The notes beneath the pieces are model-generated. The model was given only the letters and a program-made list of their open reading frames with translations. It had not been told where the DNA came from and did no database searches. A program made the position numbers and the translations under genes. Of a stretch of 64,000 nt of DNA, positions 57,198 to 64,000 are shown in pieces. The stretch is from JAFGVL01 sp963663245 (GTDB taxonomy: Bacteria; Bacteroidota; Bacteroidia; Bacteroidales; Paludibacteraceae), in the NCBI GenBank assembly GCA_963663245.1, contig OY760143.1:2418001-2482000 (forward strand), given 5' to 3'. The number at the start of each line of letters is the position of its first letter. Within the stretch, counting starts at the first letter, position 1.

Positions 57198-57342
57198 AGG
57201 CAAATTGTGTTGTGTATTATTAAATTTGGCACCAAAAATACATATTAAAGTATAATAAACAAGCCCTACAGTACTAAATTTACATATTTTAGCATTTATA
57301 AATCAAGTTATTAAACAACGATCTACTAGGTACTGAAACAAA

Positions 57343-57374
57343 AAATGCCCTATACTTATATGTATAGGGCATTT
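57343..57374 (-). terminator. terminator after fba
   Basis: A 13-bp stem (AAATGCCCTATAC/GTATAGGGCATTT) around a 6-nt loop with T-rich sequence on the minus strand. It separates fba from the small membrane protein gene. Confidence 0.82.
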
Positions 57375-57392
57375 AATATTGTATAAAATTTA

Positions 57393-58385
57393 TTACGCTT
57401 TATCGTTACTTCCAAGTACGTTTACAACTTTATTTTTGTAAACTTCTTTTAAGCCATCACGTGCTGGTCCTAAATATTTACGAGGATCAAACTCATCTGT
57501 TTGAGTAGCCAACACCTCACGAACAGCAGCCGTCATTGCAATACGACCGTCAGAGTCAATATTCACTTTACATACAGCAGATGTAGCAGCATGACGTAAT
57601 TCAGATTCTGGAATACCAATAGCGTCTTTCATTGTTCCACCATATTTGTTAATCTTAGCAATTAAGTCTTGAGGAACTGAAGATGCACCGTGCAATACAA
57701 TAGGAAAACCAGGAATACGTTTTTCAACTTCTTCTAAAATATCAAAACGTAATGGAGGTGGTATTAAAACACCATCAGCATTACGAGTACATTGATCTGG
57801 CGTAAATTTGTTAGCTCCGTGAGAAGTACCAATTGAGATAGCTAATGAATCAACACCTGTTTTTGCAACAAAGTCTTCTACTTCATCAGGCTCAGTATAT
57901 GTGTGGTGCTCAGCTACTACATCATCTTCAATACCAGCTAAAATACCTAACTCACCTTCAACTGTTACGTCTTTAGAGTGAGCATACTCAACAACTTTTT
58001 TAGTTAATGCAACGTTTTCATCATATGGAAGGTGAGAACCATCAATCATAACTGATGAGAAACCAGAATCAATGCATTCTTTACATAATTCGAAAGAGTT
58101 ACCGTGGTCTAAGTGAAGAGCGATTGGAATATTACATCCTAATTCTTTTGCATACTCAACAGCACCTTGTGCCATATAACGAAGCATTGTTTGATTTGCA
58201 TATTTACGAGCACCAGCTGAAACTTGTAGAATAACTGGAGATTTTGTTTCAACACATGCTTGGATAATTGATTGCAATTGCTCCATATTGTTGAAATTGA
58301 AAGCAGGAATTGCATATTTCCCTGCGTGTGCTTTTGCAAACAAATCTTTCGTGTTTGAAAGGCCTAATTCTTTGTAACTTACCAT
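57393..58385 (-). CDS. fba: class II fructose-bisphosphate aldolase
   Basis: Zinc-dependent aldolase that splits fructose 1,6-bisphosphate in glycolysis and gluconeogenesis, 330 residues. Seen: AIPAFNFNNMEQLQS near 27-41, catalytic Asp and zinc His in ALHLDHGNSFELCK, VMIDGSHLPYDENV, AISIGTSHGANKF with a zinc His, and HGASSVPQDL with another. The typical FGGTGGT glycine loop is less obvious. It has its own promoter and terminator. Confidence 0.95.
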   Translation of the reverse strand: MVSYKELGLSNTKDLFAKAHAGKYAIPAFNFNNMEQLQSIIQACVETKSPVILQVSAGARKYANQTMLRYMAQGAVEYAKELGCNIPIALHLDHGNSFELCKECIDSGFSSVMIDGSHLPYDENVALTKKVVEYAHSKDVTVEGELGILAGIEDDVVAEHHTYTEPDEVEDFVAKTGVDSLAISIGTSHGANKFTPDQCTRNADGVLIPPPLRFDILEEVEKRIPGFPIVLHGASSVPQDLIAKINKYGGTMKDAIGIPESELRHAATSAVCKVNIDSDGRIAMTAAVREVLATQTDEFDPRKYLGPARDGLKEVYKNKVVNVLGSNDKA

Positions 58386-58424
58386 GATTTTATTTTTATT
58401 AAATGATTATTTTTGATAGAGGCA

Positions 58425-58432
58425 CAAAGGTA
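58425..58432 (-). promoter_or_regulatory. -7 promoter box of fba
   Basis: TACCTTTG on the minus strand, 39 nt before the fba ATG. Confidence 0.7.
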
Positions 58433-58723
58433 AATTTTTAAAGCTTATATACCAAACGAAAAGAATTTAAAATATGTGAAGAAATTGCGTGTTGCTCTTT
58501 CTTCATTTCTAATATAAACTTAGCTTCTTTAAATGGGCACCTTTTATGCTTCCAGTCGGACTATATTGACACCATATTAAAATTCATTTAAACAAACAAC
58601 AATAACATGCTATCTGTTCATAATAATCCAACCCTGTATTATTATATGACTGTTTAAAGTGATTAAAAGTTACCTGTTCTATAATATTAGCTTATTTGTG
58701 TTTAATAATACAATCCTATATTT

Positions 58724-58731
58724 TATCTTTG
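58724..58731 (+). promoter_or_regulatory. -7 promoter box of the que operon
   Basis: TATCTTTG, 22 nt before the queC ATG. The leader is then only about 16 nt, too short for a riboswitch. Confidence 0.72.
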
Positions 58732-58753
58732 TAAACTTTAATTTTTATTTAAA

Positions 58754-59443
58754 ATGACAAAGCCGAAAAAAGCATATCTCTTATTATCTGGTGGACAAGA
58801 CTCCTTTGTATGTCTTACATGGGGAATGGAACGCTTCGATGAAATTGAGACTATTAGTATAGCATACAACCAACGTCATTCAAAAGAATTGGAATATGCA
58901 GCAAAGGTAGCTAAGCATTTTGGCGTTAAGCACACCATTTACAATATCAATAATTTTTTAAGTGCAATCTCCGACAGTTCTTTATTGAATAATGGAAATC
59001 ATAATACGCATCACCAACAAGCGAATAACCTACCTGCTAGTTTTGTTCCTAATCGTAACGGACTATTCTTGACTATTATTTCGAACCATGCTTACCGTAA
59101 TAATGAAAAACATATTCAAATTATTACTGGCGTATGTGAAACAGATTTTTCTGGCTACCCCGATTGTCGTGATGAATATATTCAAGCTAAAGCAAAAGAG
59201 CTTTCTTTAGGTCTCGATTGCGATGTAACAATCCATACTCCCTTGATGTGGAAAAACAAAGCACAAACTTTCGAAATGGCTGCAAATGCAGGAAAATTAC
59301 AAGAACTTATTAAGTTAACTCTTACTTGTTATAATGGCGATGAGCAGCAACATGATTGGGGGCGTGGCTGTGGAAACTGTCCTGCATGTATTTTAAGAGA
59401 AAAGGGCTATTTAGAATATATATCAATGGTTAATGATAAATGA
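58754..59443 (+). CDS. queC: 7-cyano-7-deazaguanine synthase
   Basis: Converts carboxy-deazaguanine to preQ0 with ATP and ammonia, 229 residues. The PP-loop LSGGQDSFVCL is at 11-21. The zinc site GRGCGNCPACILREKG near the C-terminus supplies three close cysteines and an upstream one (LTCYNG). First gene of queC-queE-queD-queF; its stop overlaps the queE start by 11 nt. Confidence 0.96.
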   Translation: MTKPKKAYLLLSGGQDSFVCLTWGMERFDEIETISIAYNQRHSKELEYAAKVAKHFGVKHTIYNINNFLSAISDSSLLNNGNHNTHHQQANNLPASFVPNRNGLFLTIISNHAYRNNEKHIQIITGVCETDFSGYPDCRDEYIQAKAKELSLGLDCDVTIHTPLMWKNKAQTFEMAANAGKLQELIKLTLTCYNGDEQQHDWGRGCGNCPACILREKGYLEYISMVNDK

Positions 59444-60155
59444 TAAACGGTTAATTTTGAACAACTCTTTTTACATATCAGAATCATTTAATTCCATTCA
59501 AGGTGAAGGGAACTGCGCTGGAGCTTTAAGTTTTTTTGTGCGCTTTCAGTATTGCAACCTTACATGCTCATGGTGTGATTCTAAATTCTCTTGGGGAGAA
59601 AACAAAAACCTACAGGCACAAACTCCAGAGCAAGTAAAGGAATTGATTCAAGCTTCATCTTCTCCCAATATTATTCTTACTGGTGGAGAGCCCACCTTAT
59701 ATCAGCTAGACCAATTAGTGGTAGAAGGGAAAAAATATCATATTGAAACAAATGGCACTATTATTCCTACCGAATCTCTTGAAACAAATCTAGATGATGG
59801 CTACAAGATAGAACGTGCTGCTATGGATGAAAATATTATTAAAAACTTTAACTGGGTGGTTTCTCCAAAAATGAGCAATGCAAAGCAAGAACTTAACGAA
59901 AGAGCAATGCAGTATTGGGCTAGCAAAAACTACTGTGTTTTCAAATTTATCATTAGTAATTCGGACGACATAAAAGAGATAAATGAAACGGTAAAGCAGT
60001 TTGCAATACCTAAAGAAAAAGTTTATCTTGGCATAGAGGGAGTTACAAAAGAATCGCAACTTAATGCAAACTTAGTAGATGAAATAATAGTAAACGGATA
60101 CAATTTCTCTCCCCGTCTACATGTATTATTATGGGGCAATAAAAGAAAAAAATAA
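59433..60155 (+). CDS. queE: 7-carboxy-7-deazaguanine synthase
   Basis: Radical SAM enzyme that contracts the ring of carboxy-tetrahydropterin, 240 residues. The cluster motif is CNLTCSWC with cysteines at 41, 45 and 48 (CxxxCxxC), preceded by SIQGEGNCAGALSFFVRF, with LTGGEPTLY for SAM binding and HIETNGT. The start at 59433 overlaps queC by 11 nt, so translation is probably coupled. Confidence 0.95.
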   Translation: MINDKRLILNNSFYISESFNSIQGEGNCAGALSFFVRFQYCNLTCSWCDSKFSWGENKNLQAQTPEQVKELIQASSSPNIILTGGEPTLYQLDQLVVEGKKYHIETNGTIIPTESLETNLDDGYKIERAAMDENIIKNFNWVVSPKMSNAKQELNERAMQYWASKNYCVFKFIISNSDDIKEINETVKQFAIPKEKVYLGIEGVTKESQLNANLVDEIIVNGYNFSPRLHVLLWGNKRKK

Positions 60156-60159
60156 ACTT

Positions 60160-60579
60160 ATGAAATACCAAATAACCAAAGATTTTGCATTTGAAGCAGC
60201 ACATCGATTGCTAAAAAACTATACGGGTAAATGTTCCAATAATCATGGGCACTCTTATTATGTAAAATTGCATATTGAAGGAGAACAACTAGACAACAAG
60301 GACATGCTAATGGACTTTACTGAAACCAAGCTATTAAAAACTTGGATTGATGACACATTAGACCACACAACTATTTTATGGGAAGAAGACCCTATGATTG
60401 AAAGCCTGAAATCTTTTGGAAACAAGGTGCTAATAACAAAAAAGAACCCAACGGCCGAACATATTGCTGAATTAATACTTATCAAAGCACAAGAGTTCTT
60501 TAATAAAGAGGGAATTCGAGTAGCTTGCATAGAAATAAATGAAACGTGCACCAGTGCAGCAAAAGTTTTTCCTCAATAA
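60160..60579 (+). CDS. queD: 6-carboxytetrahydropterin synthase
   Basis: Converts dihydroneopterin triphosphate to 6-carboxy-tetrahydropterin, 139 residues from ATG 60160 (MKYQITKDFAFEAAHRL). Zinc histidines: H15 (EAAHRL), H29 and H31 (NNHGHSYY), with catalytic C25 just before. DFTETKLLKTWIDDTLDHTT and NPTAEHIAELI follow the family. The gene order starts 4 nt after queE. Confidence 0.94.
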   Translation: MKYQITKDFAFEAAHRLLKNYTGKCSNNHGHSYYVKLHIEGEQLDNKDMLMDFTETKLLKTWIDDTLDHTTILWEEDPMIESLKSFGNKVLITKKNPTAEHIAELILIKAQEFFNKEGIRVACIEINETCTSAAKVFPQ

Positions 60580-60592
60580 AATAAGAAAGAAA

Positions 60593-60964
60593 ATGAAATT
60601 TAATCACTTAGGTCAAACTAGCAATGCGCCAAGCAAACAGCTAGACACTTTTCCTGCTCCAGCAAATGTAGGCATCGTAAAATTTGAAAGCGATGAGCTT
60701 ACTAGCTTTTGTCCCGTAACACATCAACCAGACTTCAATCATATTTTGATTGAGTTTTGTCCGGATAAGCTATGTGTAGAGAGCAAGAGTTTAAAATTGT
60801 ATTTATGGTCGTTTCGTGAAGAAGCAAAATTTGCTGAGGCACTTGCCGGAGAGATTGCAGAAGATATTTTTAATGCTTTGCAAGCAAACTGGGTGAAAAT
60901 TACGCTTACCCAAAATGTGCGAGGAGGCTTGCAGCTCACAGCTATTGCAGAAAAAAAGAAATAA
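60593..60964 (+). CDS. queF: NADPH-dependent preQ0 reductase
   Basis: Reduces the nitrile of preQ0 to the amine preQ1, the last step of this gene set. It is 123 residues from ATG 60593 (MKFNHLGQTS), the short single-domain type. The catalytic cysteine is C40 in FCPVTHQPDF with D47 nearby, and IEFCPDKLCVESKSLKLYL matches the QueF core. A frame from 60539 overlaps queD but adds nothing family-like. Followed by a strong terminator. Confidence 0.94.
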   Translation: MKFNHLGQTSNAPSKQLDTFPAPANVGIVKFESDELTSFCPVTHQPDFNHILIEFCPDKLCVESKSLKLYLWSFREEAKFAEALAGEIAEDIFNALQANWVKITLTQNVRGGLQLTAIAEKKK

Positions 60965-60995
60965 AAAAGTCCCGATTTATTATCGGGACTTTTTT
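60963..60995. terminator. bidirectional terminator after the que operon
   Basis: A 14-bp stem (AAAAAAGTCCCGAT/ATCGGGACTTTTTT) around a 5-nt loop between convergent queF and the lipoprotein gene. Confidence 0.88.
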
Positions 60996-61013
60996 ATTAA
61001 ATATTGAGGCGTT

Positions 61014-61799
61014 TTATTTTACTATCTCTCCACTCTCTACAGAAAAAGTATATATATTTCCATTTATCTCTAATACACCTTGACCTTTTATTGGAATACC
61101 AAATGTCAAAGTAGCATTATATTCAAACTCACCTTTATTAGGAACTTCTCCTTTGATGGTTACACGCGCAAAACCAGTCTTAATTTTCTTACTCCCATCA
61201 GTATATACCTGACAATCATCAAAGTTAAGTGTCGTTTTACTAGTAATTGTTTTTTGGTTTACTTTATTAATAAAAGTAGCTTCTTTAACAAAAGTACCAT
61301 TAAACAACCACAAAGAATCCAAAACAAAATTTGAACCTTGTGCATTTGCTGCTAGCTCTGTATAAGACAATTCACCACTACCATTATGCGAAGAACTAAA
61401 ACGAGGTAAATCTACGGCTCCATTATAAGTGAAATCTGTTTTTATTTTTACAGGATATATTGGAGCTATACCTGAAGCGTACTCTAAGATGTGAGTAAAT
61501 GACCAAAAATAATTCCAATCACCAATAACGCCATCCGTATTAGAAGTAAATGTACCTGAATCAGTATACGAACTATCAACTAATGTAATCTCTGTATTCG
61601 TAGATTTTAATTGATTATCATTAGAAGCAACATCTACAGTTGTTCCAACATAACTAACCGCCCCACCACTATTGTCACCAACAGCAGCAGCTATTAATGC
61701 AGCAGCCTCATCTGGAGATATTGAGTTTTCATCGTCATCTTTACATGAACTTACGAAAAGCAATACTCCAGCTAATAAAAGAGTTAATAATTTTTTCAT
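61014..61799 (-). CDS. uncharacterised lipoprotein
   Basis: A 261-residue predicted lipoprotein: signal and lipobox VSSC with the lipid cysteine at 19, then KDDDEN. The mature part looks beta-rich, with repeated aromatic strands (DWNYFWSFTHILEYASG, SNFVLDSLWLFNGTF, GEFEYNATLTFGIP) and ends FSVESGEIVK. No family recognised and no catalytic motif. It has its own promoter box at 61847-61854 and is monocistronic. Confidence 0.7.
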   Translation of the reverse strand: MKKLLTLLLAGVLLFVSSCKDDDENSISPDEAAALIAAAVGDNSGGAVSYVGTTVDVASNDNQLKSTNTEITLVDSSYTDSGTFTSNTDGVIGDWNYFWSFTHILEYASGIAPIYPVKIKTDFTYNGAVDLPRFSSSHNGSGELSYTELAANAQGSNFVLDSLWLFNGTFVKEATFINKVNQKTITSKTTLNFDDCQVYTDGSKKIKTGFARVTIKGEVPNKGEFEYNATLTFGIPIKGQGVLEINGNIYTFSVESGEIVK

Positions 61800-61846
61800 T
61801 TCGTGTTTTTTAAATTTTAGATTTCTAATATTTGTTAAAAGAAGTA

Positions 61847-61854
61847 CAAAAATA
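61847..61854 (-). promoter_or_regulatory. -7 promoter box of the lipoprotein gene
   Basis: TATTTTTG on the minus strand, 47 nt before the ATG at 61799. Confidence 0.55.
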
Positions 61855-61969
61855 ATAATTTTTTCGATATAAAATTAGTATAAGAACATTTATTTTCAAT
61901 CATAACTATCTGAGATAATGCATAATGCATACTCATAGGATCCCTAATAAAATATTTAAATAAAAACGT

Positions 61970-61977
61970 TATATTTG
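61970..61977 (+). promoter_or_regulatory. -7 promoter box of lpxK
   Basis: TATATTTG, a perfect TAnnTTTG box, 34 nt before the lpxK ATG. Confidence 0.72.
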
Positions 61978-62011
61978 TTTGAATTAAAAGAATCCAACCG
62001 AAAAACGCTGT

Positions 62012-63109
62012 ATGAAAATACTCTTACTCCCATTAATGCTCTTATATCAATTTGGTGTTGGGCTTCGCAATTGGATGTTTGACACAGGCATACTTAAATC
62101 AAAGAAGTACGACCTACCCATCATCTCTGTAGGGAATATTACTGTCGGAGGTACTGGAAAAACTCCTCATACTGAATATTTACTTTCATTATTATCTCCA
62201 AAAATGAAGGTGGCTATGTTAAGCAGAGGATACAAAAGAACTACTAAAGGTTTTGTGCTAGCTGATGCAAATTCAGATTATAAAAGTATTGGCGATGAAC
62301 CTCTTCAAATACTACACAAGTATAAAAATGATGTTGTAGTTGCCGTAGATGGAAATAGATGTAGAGGAATTGAAAGTCTTATAGATTCTAAATACGGCAC
62401 AGAGTTAGGTGCTATTGTTCTTGATGATGCTTATCAACATCGCTATGTAGAACCGGGGATAAACATCTTACTGACAGACTTTAATCGCATAATGACAAAT
62501 GATAATTTATTGCCTGTAGGAAACTTAAGAGAACCTGCTCGAAATAGAAAAAGAGCCAATATAGTTATTGTAAGTAAATGTCCTGAATCAGCGCAACCAA
62601 TAGATTTCCGTATTATCACCAAAGACTTAAATCTGTTCCCTTATCAGAAACTATACTTTACTAAGTATGTATACGGTAAAATTTCAGCTATTTTTAATGA
62701 TTCAAATAAAACAAGCATTACAAAAGAACAGTTATTAGAAAAAAAATATGATGTGCTTTTAGTTACCGGTATAGTATCGCAAAATTATTTTATGGATTAT
62801 TTGCTTCAATACACTAATAGTTTACATAGTATTGAATATCCTGATCATCATAATTATTCTAAAAGTGATTTAAACAGTATTACAGAGAAATTTGATGCAT
62901 TAGAAAACAAAAACAAAATTATTATTACCACTGAAAAAGATGCTGCTCGTTTAATTAGCAATCCGCATGTTTCAGAAACTATTAAAAACAATATCTTCTC
63001 AGTTCCTGTGGAAGTAGTTTTCTTATTCGATCAAGAAAAAAGTTTTAACGAACAGATATTAGGCTATGTTAGCAAAAATAAAACAAACCGCGGATTATTT
63101 AAAAAATAA
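62012..63109 (+). CDS. lpxK: tetraacyldisaccharide 4'-kinase
   Basis: Phosphorylates the lipid A precursor at the inner-membrane surface, 365 residues. The N-terminal hydrophobic anchor (LLLPLMLLYQFGVGLRN) precedes the P-loop NITVGGTGKTPH at 42-53. Also present: LSRGYKRTTKGF, SIGDEPLQI, VLDDAYQHR and DFNRIMTNDNLLPVGNLREP, all typical LpxK segments. Its last 44 nt overlap the next gene. Confidence 0.95.
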   Translation: MKILLLPLMLLYQFGVGLRNWMFDTGILKSKKYDLPIISVGNITVGGTGKTPHTEYLLSLLSPKMKVAMLSRGYKRTTKGFVLADANSDYKSIGDEPLQILHKYKNDVVVAVDGNRCRGIESLIDSKYGTELGAIVLDDAYQHRYVEPGINILLTDFNRIMTNDNLLPVGNLREPARNRKRANIVIVSKCPESAQPIDFRIITKDLNLFPYQKLYFTKYVYGKISAIFNDSNKTSITKEQLLEKKYDVLLVTGIVSQNYFMDYLLQYTNSLHSIEYPDHHNYSKSDLNSITEKFDALENKNKIIITTEKDAARLISNPHVSETIKNNIFSVPVEVVFLFDQEKSFNEQILGYVSKNKTNRGLFKK

Positions 63110-63881
63110 ATTCTCATCAATCCCTACTACAGCTATCATTCTTGGCACAGGCTTAGGTGAATTAGCAACTCAAATTACAGATAAAGAAGAAGTCTCTTAC
63201 GAAGACATTCCCAATTTTCCTGTATCTACTGTAGAAGGTCATAGTGGAAAACTGATACTTGGGAAACTTGGAGAAAAGAAAGTATTAGCCATGCAAGGCC
63301 GTTTTCATTATTATGAAGGTTACGAGATGAAAGAAGTAACCTTTCCTGTTAGAGTTATGGCAGCATTAGGCATCAAAACCTTATTACTCTCCAATGCTTC
63401 TGGCGGTATGAATCCTGCTTTTGAAATTGGAGACATTATGATTATTCGCGACCACATTAACCTCTTTCCTGAGCATCCTTTACGTGGGAAAAACCATACT
63501 GAATTAGGAACTCGCTTCCCAGATATGAGCGAGGCTTATTCTAAAAACCTTATTACCAAAGCAAAAAAAATTGCTAAAAAAAATAATATTAATGTACAAC
63601 AAGGTGTATATGTAGGAACCCAAGGGCCTACTTTTGAAACACCATCAGAGTACCAATATTTTCATATTATTGGAGGAGATGCTGTTGGTATGAGTACTGT
63701 CCCAGAAGTAATTGTTGCAAACCACGCTAAAATGGAATGTTTTGCCCTGTCTATTATTACTGATTTAGGAGTTCCTGGTAAAATTGTAGAAGTCACGCAC
63801 GAAGAAGTGCAAGAGATTGCGAATAAGGTACAGCCAAAAATGACTTTAATAATGCGAGAACTGATTGCAGGGATAAATTAA
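63066..63881 (+). CDS. punA: purine nucleoside phosphorylase
   Basis: Trimeric-type phosphorylase that splits guanosine and inosine for purine salvage, 271 residues. Seen: ILGTGLGELATQI near 25-37, the GHSGKLILG phosphate loop, MQGRFHYYEGY, LSNASGGMNPAFEIGD, and the substrate-binding QGPTFETPSEYQ and DAVGMSTVPEVIVANH. The start lies 44 nt inside lpxK in another frame; the first residues (MLAKIKQTADYLK) look right for the family, so the overlap is probably real. Confidence 0.95.
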   Translation: MLAKIKQTADYLKNKFSSIPTTAIILGTGLGELATQITDKEEVSYEDIPNFPVSTVEGHSGKLILGKLGEKKVLAMQGRFHYYEGYEMKEVTFPVRVMAALGIKTLLLSNASGGMNPAFEIGDIMIIRDHINLFPEHPLRGKNHTELGTRFPDMSEAYSKNLITKAKKIAKKNNINVQQGVYVGTQGPTFETPSEYQYFHIIGGDAVGMSTVPEVIVANHAKMECFALSIITDLGVPGKIVEVTHEEVQEIANKVQPKMTLIMRELIAGIN

Positions 63882-63918
63882 AGAGAAATTTCAGGCAAAA
63901 GCGCAAAGGTAATATACG

Positions 63919-63957
63919 AAGAGAGCTCAGAGATTTTATAACTCTGCGCTCTCTTTA
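63919..63957 (+). terminator. terminator after punA
   Basis: A 14-bp stem with one mismatch (AAGAGAGCTCAGAG against CTCTGCGCTCTCTT), a 9-nt loop and a T-rich 3' side. Confidence 0.78.
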
Positions 63958-64000
63958 TTTATTCCATCTTGATTCTTGTTGATTGCTGCGATTAAATAAT

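Larger units (their letters stand above)
58386..58753. other. divergent intergenic region between fba and queC
   Basis: A 368-bp AT-rich region holding the two divergent promoter boxes (58425-58432 minus, 58724-58731 plus). Nothing else is supported: no frame of useful length, no tRNA, and no preQ1 riboswitch that I can fold. Confidence 0.5.

Noticed and set aside
58440..58753. Possible preQ1 riboswitch upstream of queC
   Set aside because: The promoter box lies 22 nt before the ATG, leaving no room in the leader, and I could not fold a preQ1-I pseudoknot from the sequence.
63904..63911. Minus-strand TACCTTTG downstream of punA as an antisense promoter
   Set aside because: An eight-base motif with four fixed T/G positions occurs by chance in AT-rich DNA, and there is no gene for it to serve.

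Overview
This window comes from an AT-rich member of the phylum Bacteroidota, most likely order Bacteroidales or Marinilabiliales and probably marine. Several things point there: TAnnTTTG promoter boxes upstream of most transcription units; a 16S rRNA whose 3' end still carries an anti-Shine-Dalgarno sequence; type IX secretion (PorQ plus a large surface protein with a C-terminal sorting domain); a TonB-like transducer; a DUF4954 protein; and phylum-typical neighbourhoods (porQ-cmk-ispH, purN divergent from acpP-fabF-rnc, rimP-nusA-infB-cvpA-sufBCDSE). The Na+-linked transporters (NhaA, a sodium:solute symporter) fit a saline habitat. The order-level placement is a judgement from gene content; I could not run a 16S search.

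Layout. 1-3 kb: menaquinone genes menC (cut by the window edge) and menE, then an unrecognised membrane protein. 3-5.8 kb: uvrA. 5.8-6.5 kb: a long non-coding leader. 6.5-10.4 kb: a 1303-residue T9SS cargo protein. 10.4-13 kb (minus): porQ-cmk-ispH. 13.2-17.2 kb (plus): tonB-like gene, hflX, DUF4954. 17.2-21.4 kb (minus): trxA and dnaE. 21.5-27 kb (minus): an rRNA operon 16S-tRNA-Ile-23S-5S with its promoter, leader and tandem terminators. 27-32.5 kb (minus): prfB with a programmed +1 frameshift, an acyl-CoA synthetase, and acpP-fabF-rnc. 32.7-35 kb (plus): purN, an OmpA-family protein and a small secreted protein. 35.2-40.7 kb: a Crp/Fnr regulator with an N-terminal cysteine cluster, divergent from a four-gene unit (DUF4212-like small subunit, ActP-like symporter, TPR protein, outer-membrane porin). 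40.7-44.3 kb (plus): ywbE, two cysteine-rich lipoproteins, an Rh-type ammonium channel and nhaA. 44.3-45.4 kb (minus): an orphan gene and a second Crp/Fnr regulator with a palindromic operator. 45.7-56.2 kb (minus): sufE, S, D, C, B, then cvpA, infB, nusA, rimP. 56.4-58.4 kb (minus): a short NAD(P)-binding protein, a tiny membrane protein and class II fba. 58.7-61 kb (plus): queC-queE-queD-queF for preQ0/preQ1. 61-64 kb: a lipoprotein, then lpxK overlapping a purine nucleoside phosphorylase gene.

Most of the window is core housekeeping. The features that stand out are regulatory or structural. The largest is a 52-bp perfect palindrome inside the 5' coding region of rnc, the gene for the RNase that cuts such stems. 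Others are a REP-like palindrome read in frame inside menE, 9-bp tandem repeats across the promoter of the surface protein, and a leader hairpin ahead of rimP-nusA-infB. In the transport region there is a DUF4212-like protein split by a long insert, a lipoprotein built around Cys-Cys pairs next to an Rh-type channel, and an attenuator-like hairpin sharing a 17-nt sequence with the gene behind it. I saw no CRISPR array, insertion sequence, phage or defence island.
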